Origin: an uncultured Verrucomicrobiota bacterium
GTDB lineage: Bacteria; Verrucomicrobiota; Kiritimatiellia; CAIQIC01; Lenti-01
Length of the DNA stretch: 41,689 bases
NCBI GenBank assembly: GCA_937872095.1
Contig: CALMNW010000054.1
Span: 1 to 41,689 of the forward strand
Reading direction: 5' to 3'
Every line of letters starts with the position of its first letter. Within the stretch, counting starts at the first letter, position 1. Made by a program: the position numbers and the translations under genes. Positions 1 to 5,348 of the stretch are shown here, in pieces. The notes below the pieces were generated by a model. The model was not told the origin of the DNA and did no database searches. It saw only the letters and a list, made by a program, of their open reading frames with translations.

Positions 1-52
1 CAAGAAAATTATTAATGATGTTATTTATATGATAAAGCATGGATGACTGCCT

Positions 53-97
53 GTTGAATTCACTAAGCGAAACGGGTATCCACTAAATAGTGAATTC
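53..97. repeat. Inverted repeat at the protease 3' end and a possible attC half-site
   Basis: GAATTCACTA (56-65) and TAGTGAATTC (88-97) form a perfect 10-bp inverted repeat with a 22-nt loop, spanning the protease stop codon. Directly beside it GTTGAAT (53-59) matches the integron core consensus GTTRRRY; read on the minus strand it is ATTCAAC (RYYYAAC), the expected first motif of an attC site just downstream of a leftward cassette gene. The rest of such a site would lie beyond the window edge, so only a half-site can be claimed. Confidence 0.25.
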
Positions 98-694
98 TGT
101 AAGTCTAATGCCCATCCGTCGCGCTTTAGCAAAACGAGTATTAGCAGAAATACGTGTTGGGGCGTCTTCAGATATGTATGTAGCGACACCTAAGACAAGG
201 CCGTCTTTATCTACGATTGGACTTCCGCTGTTGCCCTCGACAAATTCTGCGGATACTTCGATTTCAGCAGGTCCGGACCCAAGAACATTACCAGATATTT
301 CAGTGATGACATTTGCCCCCTTACTGTTTCCGTAAACTTTGATTGGCTCACTTATCCGTGGATTAGGGGTTGATCGGATATTAAAGGGGGTGCCATCGAA
401 ATCGAGAACCTGTATTCGGGCAAGATCATTATTTGCCTCAAATTCTATTTTTCCCGTAGCCAGCAATTTCCCGTTTACGGTATAGCATTCGAAATTCGGC
501 GTAGCACTCAATACATGGGTGTTGGTAATTATATAATTGGTTCCTCCAATTGAAGCAACAAAGCCCGTGCCTTCGCCTGTAGCGGTAATGATAATAACTA
601 GCGCTTGTTCCGGCGAAAATGATTTTGTTTCTGAATATGCAGCTGGGAGAAGCGATAGAGAGAGAATGAAGAAGGGTAATATTCTGTTTATCAT
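83..694 (-). CDS. Secreted trypsin-like serine protease, candidate integron cassette gene
   Basis: This encodes a 203-residue protein with a signal peptide (residues 1-21, probable cleavage after AYS) and a compact chymotrypsin/HtrA-like fold. The triad is visible as His60 (TNTHVLS), Asp90 (NNDLAR) and Ser156 (GNSGSP). No PDZ domain follows, so it is a minimal periplasmic or secreted protease of the S1 trypsin-like group; the substrate is unknown. I chose the ATG at 694 because AAAGGA lies 7 nt upstream and the signal peptide begins there; an upstream in-frame start at 763 would spoil it. The base composition is unlike the rest of the window (22 G/C of 60 at 481-540, against 39 of 60 at 1861-1920). 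It is divergent from the integron integrase, on the side where cassettes normally sit, so capture by the integron or other transfer is plausible but unproven. Confidence 0.8.
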   Translation of the reverse strand: MINRILPFFILSLSLLPAAYSETKSFSPEQALVIIITATGEGTGFVASIGGTNYIITNTHVLSATPNFECYTVNGKLLATGKIEFEANNDLARIQVLDFDGTPFNIRSTPNPRISEPIKVYGNSKGANVITEISGNVLGSGPAEIEVSAEFVEGNSGSPIVDKDGLVLGVATYISEDAPTRISANTRFAKARRMGIRLTEFTI

Positions 695-722
695 TTTGTT
701 ATCCTTTATGCACAACAGTTTT

Positions 723-752
723 ATTCTACCTACTTTAAGTAGGGTGTTCCAA
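723..752 (-). promoter_or_regulatory. Candidate promoter of the serine protease gene with palindrome in the spacer
   Basis: On the minus strand TTGGAA (752-747) is followed after 18 nt by TAGAAT (728-723), about 28 nt upstream of the start codon. The spacer contains the perfect inverted repeat CCTACTT-T-AAGTAGG (729-743), which looks like an operator. This is read from sequence only. Confidence 0.4.
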
Positions 753-930
753 ATCGTGCGCAATCGACTTCACGTCTGCAAGATTAGGCGTTTGCCGGGG
801 CAGGGTCAAGGGCGGAAGTGCTTGGCGGAAGCCGGGATAATGAACGGGGGTTCAGAAATGTCTTGCGGTCGAAGGAGGCTTTACGTAGAGATGGGGCGGG
901 AGCGTAAAGCCAACTTGGCGGGAGGGCGAC

Positions 931-2379
931 ATGAAGGGCGCAAACGGCGATTTTCAGGGCTGGGAGGCCGCGTTGCGGGAGGAGGCCCCGGCCGACCAGA
1001 GGGCGGTTTATCGCGAGGCAGTGGTGAAGTTCCTGTATTGGCTGAGGGAAACCGGAAAACCGCCGACCGCTGAGGCGTTCCAAGAGCATTTGGCATGGAA
1101 GAAGTCGTATCTGGCAGCGCCGCAATATGAAACGCGCCGGCAGGCTTTGCGCTGGCTGTGGCGTTGGAGCCGGAAGGCGCCGGCGCTGGTGGCCGTAGGG
1201 CAGACGGCGAAGGGCGATGGGGCACGGACCGCCGGCGCCGGGCTGATTCCGGCAGGCAAGATATCCGCGCTCCGGCCAGAGGAGACCACCGTAGGCGGGG
1301 GCCGCCGGGGCGATGCCCGGGCCGACGGCGTTCCCCAAGGGCGCCCGGTCGACGCCCGGGCCTACAAGGGATCCGGAACCGTGGACCCCATGCCGGACGT
1401 GCCGTCGAAGGGGGCGGCGGATTTGGGCGATGCGGCTTGGGAACGGCGGATGGTGGCGTGCATCCGCTCGCGGCATCTGGCGTGGACGACGGAGAAAACG
1501 TATCGGCACTGGGCGCGGCGATGGGTGGCGTTCTGCGCGCCGAAACCGGCCGAGGAGCTGACGGGCGAGGACGTGCGGAATTTCCTGACGCACCTGGCGG
1601 TGAAGGAGCGGATTTCGGCGGCGACGCAGCGGCAGGCGCTGAACGCGCAGGTGTTCTTGCTGCGGGAGACGTTCCGGCGGGAGGTGGGGGATCTGGGGGA
1701 TTTCGCGCGTTCGCCGCGGCACCGGAATGTGCCGTCGGTGTTGAGCCGGGAGGAATGCCGGCGGCTGTTCGCTCAATTGGACGGGACGACGCGGCTGATG
1801 GCGGAGCTGATGTATGGGGCGGGGCTGCGGCTGAACGAGCTGCTGCGGCTGCGGGTGAAGGACGTGGATCTGGAACGCTTGCAGCTCTTGGTGCGGGCGG
1901 GCAAGGGCAACAAGGACCGGCTGACGATGATTCCTCGTTCGCTGGCGGGGCGGCTGGCGGAACACCGGGAGCGCTTGCGGGGCCTGCATGCGAACGATCG
2001 GGAGGCGGGGCAGCCGGGGGTGGAACTGCCGGAGGCCTTGGAGCGAAAGTGGCCGAAGGCGGGAGAGAAATTCGAGTGGTATTGGTTTTTCCCGTCGCGC
2101 AATCTGGCGCGAGATCCCCGGAGCGGAATCGTGCGCCGCCACCACGTGCTGGACGAGCGGATGCAGCGGGCGATCCGCGAAGCGGCGGCGCGGGCGCGAC
2201 TGGACAAGCGGGTGACGCCGCACGTGCTGCGGCACAGCTTCGCGACGCATCTGCTGGAAAGCGGAACCGGTATCCGCGACCTGCAGGACTTGCTGGGCCA
2301 TGCGGACATCTCGACGACGGAGATTTACCTCCACACGGCCAAGCAAACCGGCGTGGGCATCTGCAGTCCCTTGGATTGA
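931..2379 (+). CDS. intI: Integron-type tyrosine recombinase with extra N-terminal domain
   Basis: This is a site-specific tyrosine recombinase of the integron integrase group. The catalytic set is complete: Arg300 (GAGLRLNE), Lys325 (AGKGNKD), His431 and Arg434 (HVLRHSF), His457 (LLGHADIS) and Tyr466 (EIYLH). The spacings Arg-His 131 and His-Tyr 35 equal those of IntI1, and the C-terminus GVGICSPLD matches the IntI ending GVRSPLD. The IntI-specific segment before the catalytic His is also present (about 387-415). At 482 residues it is about 150 longer than usual. The extra part has a first helical segment (about 10-82) resembling a second core-binding domain, then a low-complexity linker (about 90-165) containing repeat-like DNA. 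GGAGGG precedes the ATG. No attI or complete attC site could be recognised around it. Confidence 0.85.
   Translation: MKGANGDFQGWEAALREEAPADQRAVYREAVVKFLYWLRETGKPPTAEAFQEHLAWKKSYLAAPQYETRRQALRWLWRWSRKAPALVAVGQTAKGDGARTAGAGLIPAGKISALRPEETTVGGGRRGDARADGVPQGRPVDARAYKGSGTVDPMPDVPSKGAADLGDAAWERRMVACIRSRHLAWTTEKTYRHWARRWVAFCAPKPAEELTGEDVRNFLTHLAVKERISAATQRQALNAQVFLLRETFRREVGDLGDFARSPRHRNVPSVLSREECRRLFAQLDGTTRLMAELMYGAGLRLNELLRLRVKDVDLERLQLLVRAGKGNKDRLTMIPRSLAGRLAEHRERLRGLHANDREAGQPGVELPEALERKWPKAGEKFEWYWFFPSRNLARDPRSGIVRRHHVLDERMQRAIREAAARARLDKRVTPHVLRHSFATHLLESGTGIRDLQDLLGHADISTTEIYLHTAKQTGVGICSPLD
1252..1276 (+). repeat. REP-like palindromic sequence inside the integrase linker
   Basis: These 25 bases match the reverse complement of the intergenic hairpin at 35022-35046 at 22 positions. 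The shared core is GGCAAGAT followed by CCGCGCTCCGGC. Here it is translated in frame as about residues 108-116 of the integrase linker, while the other copy is intergenic, so it looks like a dispersed repeat that became coding. Confidence 0.5.
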
Positions 2380-2423
2380 AGCGGGTGCCGGCATGCGCCG
2401 CCAATACGCGTCCACCGACGGGT

Positions 2424-2484
2424 CCCGCCACGGGCGGGCAGGCGTCGGAGGCTCCAAGAATAGGGAGGCCCTTGTTGCTTGGAG
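2424..2484. repeat. Two hairpins downstream of the integrase
   Basis: CCCGCC-ACG-GGCGGG (2424-2438) and the longer-range pair CTCCAAG (2452-2458)/CTTGGAG (2478-2484) lie in the 206-base gap after the integrase. No T-run follows, so a classical intrinsic terminator is not supported. The rest of the gap to 2585 shows no gene. Confidence 0.4.
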
Positions 2485-2585
2485 TAGGTGAAACGATCCG
2501 CCAGCGCGAATGCCGCGAGCCGCGATCAATGACGGCGGGACGGCGCCGGTTAGGGTTTTTTCGTTGCGCGCCGCGGGACCGGCGG

Positions 2586-2849
2586 CTATGGCTGTTTCAG
2601 GTAGGCTTGGAGTTCCTTTTCCGTGATTTTCTTCAGGTGTCCTGTGCGCATGCAGCGGGGACACCGGGCTTCGGAGAGATCCTGCGACGATCTCGTCAGA
2701 TGGCCGCAATATTCGCAGCGCCAGGCCTGCGATTTCTCCGCGGACACCGTCGGGCTGATCCGGGGCGCCACGCAGCCGCCGGCCATGAAGACGAAAGTTG
2801 CGCCGACCGCCGCCACGCAAGCGGATTTCAAGAATTCTCTCCGGTTCAT
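2586..2849 (-). CDS. Tat-signal zinc-ribbon protein, probable lipoprotein
   Basis: This encodes 87 residues. The N-terminus MNRREFLKS is a twin-arginine export signal followed by a hydrophobic stretch ending in MAGGC, which could act as a lipobox with Cys27 as the anchor. The mature part holds two CxxC pairs (CEYC and CPRC) about 20 residues apart, a rubredoxin-like zinc or iron knuckle. Tat export suggests that the metal site is filled in the cytoplasm before transport. The start at 2849 is supported by GAGGAGG eight nt upstream. No partner gene is visible: it stands alone between the integrase and the sugar genes. The specific function is unknown. Confidence 0.75.
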   Translation of the reverse strand: MNRREFLKSACVAAVGATFVFMAGGCVAPRISPTVSAEKSQAWRCEYCGHLTRSSQDLSEARCPRCMRTGHLKKITEKELQAYLKQP

Positions 2850-2889
2850 TTGGACCTCCTCGTCTAACTTGATCGCATATTCGATCGGG

Positions 2890-2909
2890 CTTGCCCTGGC
2901 CGGGGCAAG
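2890..2909. repeat. CTTGCCC/GGGCAAG hairpin upstream of the zinc-ribbon gene
   Basis: CTTGCCC (2890-2896) pairs with GGGCAAG (2903-2909) across a 6-nt loop in the 223-base gap between the zinc-ribbon gene and the sugar dehydratase gene. It resembles the other CTTG/CAAG-bearing hairpins of this window. Confidence 0.4.
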
Positions 2910-3005
2910 GCCGGCTTTCCGGGCAACAAGGATAGGCGGCGGGAGCGGGATGGGCAAGTGATAATCTTTGCGCCGGATCGGGGGGGCGGAGCGGAGTTCG
3001 GCGGG

Positions 3006-3063
3006 CCCTGCCGCCTTGTGCGGCAGGGGAGCCACTTGGCCTCCAACGACGCGAGGTCGTTGG
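3006..3063. repeat. Double-hairpin REP-like element, copy 1
   Basis: Hairpin 1 is CCCTGCCGC-CTTGT-GCGGCAGGG (3006-3028) and hairpin 2 is CCAACGAC-GCGAG-GTCGTTGG (3043-3063), joined by a linker containing TTGGC. The layout matches the element at 19428-19486, and one stem pair is swapped between copies (C-G to G-C). It sits just past the 3' end of the leftward sugar dehydratase gene, on its downstream side, where it could also act in mRNA 3'-end protection. Confidence 0.6.
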
Positions 3064-3072
3064 GGGGCGAAT

Positions 3073-4260
3073 TCAGGCCTGCGGCCGGACGGAGTTGAGG
3101 ATGCCGCAGAGCCAGCGGATGCGGGCTTCGTCGAGGGTGGGGTAGTTGCCGATGTAGAAGCCGTAGAAATGGACGTGGTCGATGACGGGGAACAGGCGGG
3201 GGATGTCGGCCTTGGGCGGCGCGATGCCGGCGAGATAGGGCTGGCGGAGCTGGTTGCCGCCGCCGGCGTTGCCGCGGCGGTGCTCGATGCCGTTTTCGTC
3301 CATCGCGGCCATCAGCCGGTCGCGCAGGGCGTCGTCGGGGCGGTTCAGCACGAGCGGAAAGGCGTAGTTGACGCTGCCTTCGACCTGGAAATCCGTCCAG
3401 TAGAGGGCCGGGTCGAGGAGGGAGAGGAAGAGCTTGAAGTTCTCCGTGCGGCGGCGGTTGTTGGCGTCGAGCCGCTTGAGCTGGGAGCGGCCGATGACGG
3501 CGTTGATCTCGGTGCTGCGATAGTTGCCGGTGGGCCAGGCGAAGATGAACTTGGGATTGAGGTCGGGCGCGGCGTCTTCCCACTTCTTGCGGAAGGCGGG
3601 GCTGTCGGACTCGCGGACCATGCCGTGGCTGCGGAGCATGCGGCAGGCCTGGTAGAACTCCTCGTCGTCGGTGCAGACCATGCCGCCTTCGATGGTGCTC
3701 ATGTGGTGGGCGAAGTAGAAGGAGAAGTCGGCGGCCAGGCCGAAGGAGCCGGCTTTTTTGCCGCGATGGGTGGCGCCATGGGATTCGCAGACGTCTTCGA
3801 TCAGGGGAATGCCGCGTTTTTTCAGCTCGGCGAGGAGGTCGTCGTCGAGTCCGTCGAAGCCCTGGCAGTGGGTCAGGAAAACCGCGCGGGTTTTCTCGTT
3901 CAGGGCGGCGACGACTTGGCGCGGGTCCATGGCGAGCGTACGCGGATCGATGTCCATGAAGACGGGCTTGTGGCCGGCGGCGAGGACGGAAGAGACGTCG
4001 GAGACCCAGGTGAGGGTGGGAACGACGACTTCGCCGGGACCGTAGAGGTGGCGCAGGGCGGCCATGGTGATGAAATTGGCGGAGGCGCCGGAGTTGACGA
4101 ACACGCTGTGGCGCACGCCGAGCCACTGCGACCATTCCTGCTCGAAGGCGCGGACGTTGGAGGATTGGGTGAGGATGGGGTCGCCCTTGAGGAATTCGAT
4201 GACGGCGGCGCGGTCGTCGGCCGTGATGTTGTTTTCCATCAGGGGCAGGGAGAATTTCAC
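3073..4260 (-). CDS. DegT/DnrJ/EryC1 family protein, sugar 3-dehydratase type (His in place of PLP Lys)
   Basis: This encodes 395 residues of the DegT/DnrJ/EryC1/StrS fold. Cofactor-site features are visible: SGASANF, the Asp of LIEDVCESHGA, and the segment FYFAHHMSTIEGGMV. In the aminotransferases of this family the last segment carries the PLP-binding Lys. Here a His stands in its place, as in the dehydratases ColD (GDP-4-keto-6-deoxymannose 3-dehydratase) and E1/RfbH. The length agrees with ColD (about 390). It therefore probably removes the C3 hydroxyl of a nucleotide-linked 4-keto-6-deoxy sugar for a surface glycan. The GTG start overlaps the stop of the upstream sugar kinase gene (GTGA), which implies translational coupling; an in-frame ATG at 4239 is an alternative. 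The exact sugar is not known. Confidence 0.75.
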   Translation of the reverse strand: MKFSLPLMENNITADDRAAVIEFLKGDPILTQSSNVRAFEQEWSQWLGVRHSVFVNSGASANFITMAALRHLYGPGEVVVPTLTWVSDVSSVLAAGHKPVFMDIDPRTLAMDPRQVVAALNEKTRAVFLTHCQGFDGLDDDLLAELKKRGIPLIEDVCESHGATHRGKKAGSFGLAADFSFYFAHHMSTIEGGMVCTDDEEFYQACRMLRSHGMVRESDSPAFRKKWEDAAPDLNPKFIFAWPTGNYRSTEINAVIGRSQLKRLDANNRRRTENFKLFLSLLDPALYWTDFQVEGSVNYAFPLVLNRPDDALRDRLMAAMDENGIEHRRGNAGGGNQLRQPYLAGIAPPKADIPRLFPVIDHVHFYGFYIGNYPTLDEARIRWLCGILNSVRPQA

Positions 4261-5261
4261 GGGACGGTTTCCAGGGGGGTGGGATTGGAAAAGATGATCT
4301 GGGAGCCGGCATGGTCCAAGTCGAAGGGAACGTGGAGCAGATGGGCGAGCGCCTGGCGGACGGCCGGCTGGCGGTCGGGCTCGACGAACAGCAGGAGGAA
4401 GCCGCCGCCGCCGGCGCCGGTGATCTTGCCGCCGGTGGCGCCGGCCTTGCGGGCAATTTCGTACATGGCGTCGATTTCGGGGGTGCTGACGCGGGAGCTG
4501 AGCGAGCGCTTGAGGAGCCAGTTCTCGTGGAGCAGCCGGCCGAAGTCGGCGAGATCGCGGCCTTCGGTCAGGACGCGGAGGCCTTGGTCGACCATCGCGG
4601 CCATCTCGCGGAGTTCCTTGTTCTTCTGCGGAACGTTCTGGAGCTGCTCGGCGACGACTTCGGAGGAGTAGCGGGAAAAGCCGGTGAAGAAGAGCAGCAG
4701 GGAATCCTGGAATTCCTTCATGCGCTCGACGGCGAGGGCAACGGGCTCGACGGCGATGGAATCGTCGGGAGCGAAACGGACGTGGTTGAGGCCGCCATAG
4801 GCGGCGCTGACCTGATCCTGGGAGCCGACGCGGTCGCCGCAGCGGTCGCGCTCGACGTGAATGGCCTCTTGGGCCAGCTGCATCTTCGAGCGGAATTCGC
4901 CGCGCAGGGCGTGGAGGGCGTGGAGCAGGCCGACGGTGAAGGACGAGGAAGTGCCGAGGCCGGTCATCTTGGGCAGGTCGCCGTCGTGGTGGATCTCGAT
5001 GCCTTCGCGGATGCCGAGGTAGAGGAGGGCTTCGCGGACGGCCGGATGGCGGATGTCCTCGACGCGGTGGATGTCCTCGATGATGGAATAGACGATGCGG
5101 GACTTGTGCGCAAAGAAGGGCGGAAGCCAGCGGCAGGTGATGTAGCAGTAGCGGGCGATGGCCGCGGCGAGAACGGCGCCGCCGTTCTCGCGGTACCACG
5201 CGGGATAGTCGGTGCCGCCGCCGAAGAAGGAAACGCGATAAGGCGTGCGGGAAATGATCAT
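4257..5261 (-). CDS. GHMP-family sugar kinase, heptose-7-phosphate kinase-like
   Basis: This encodes a 334-residue GHMP kinase. The N-terminal RTPYRVSFFGGGTDYP, the ATP-binding PKMTGLGTSSSF and the C-terminal GGKITGAGGGGF are the three GHMP motifs. Residues FGGGTDYPAW and the overall length match the HddA (D-glycero-alpha-D-manno-heptose-7-phosphate kinase) and fucokinase-like branch. It would phosphorylate a sugar on the way to an activated nucleotide sugar. The ATG at 5261 has GGGAGG five nt upstream. Its stop overlaps the start of the sugar dehydratase gene by four bases, so the two form a tight operon, likely for LPS or another surface polysaccharide. No nucleotidyltransferase, isomerase or phosphatase of the heptose pathway is adjacent, so substrate assignment stays open. 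Confidence 0.8.
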   Translation of the reverse strand: MIISRTPYRVSFFGGGTDYPAWYRENGGAVLAAAIARYCYITCRWLPPFFAHKSRIVYSIIEDIHRVEDIRHPAVREALLYLGIREGIEIHHDGDLPKMTGLGTSSSFTVGLLHALHALRGEFRSKMQLAQEAIHVERDRCGDRVGSQDQVSAAYGGLNHVRFAPDDSIAVEPVALAVERMKEFQDSLLLFFTGFSRYSSEVVAEQLQNVPQKNKELREMAAMVDQGLRVLTEGRDLADFGRLLHENWLLKRSLSSRVSTPEIDAMYEIARKAGATGGKITGAGGGGFLLLFVEPDRQPAVRQALAHLLHVPFDLDHAGSQIIFSNPTPLETVP

Positions 5262-5300
5262 GGTCCTCCCGTCCGCGCCGCCATTGAATTGGAAAAAAGG

Positions 5301-5329
5301 TTCATTTGTGGAACGCAAACGGGCATAGT
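5301..5329 (+). promoter_or_regulatory. Candidate promoter of the DUF2961 hydrolase gene
   Basis: TTCATT (5301-5306), a 17-nt spacer and CATAGT (5324-5329) lie 19 nt before the ATG, in the AT-rich divergent gap between kinase and hydrolase. The -10 equals that proposed for tRNA-Thr; the -35 is poor. Confidence 0.3.
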
Positions 5330-5348
5330 ACGAGAAGGTGAGGTGAAA

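Noticed and set aside
53-97. The 10-bp inverted repeat as a terminator
   Set aside because: It spans the stop codon, has a 22-nt loop and no T-run on the protease strand.
694-930. attI site between protease and integrase
   Set aside because: No GTTRRRY on the expected strand; the nearest are GTTGGCT (one mismatch, rc at 909-915) and ATTAGGC at 783-789 in the opposite orientation.
2380-2585. attC site downstream of the integrase
   Set aside because: GTTAGGG at 2549 fits six of seven core bases, but no RYYYAAC partner or central stem was found.
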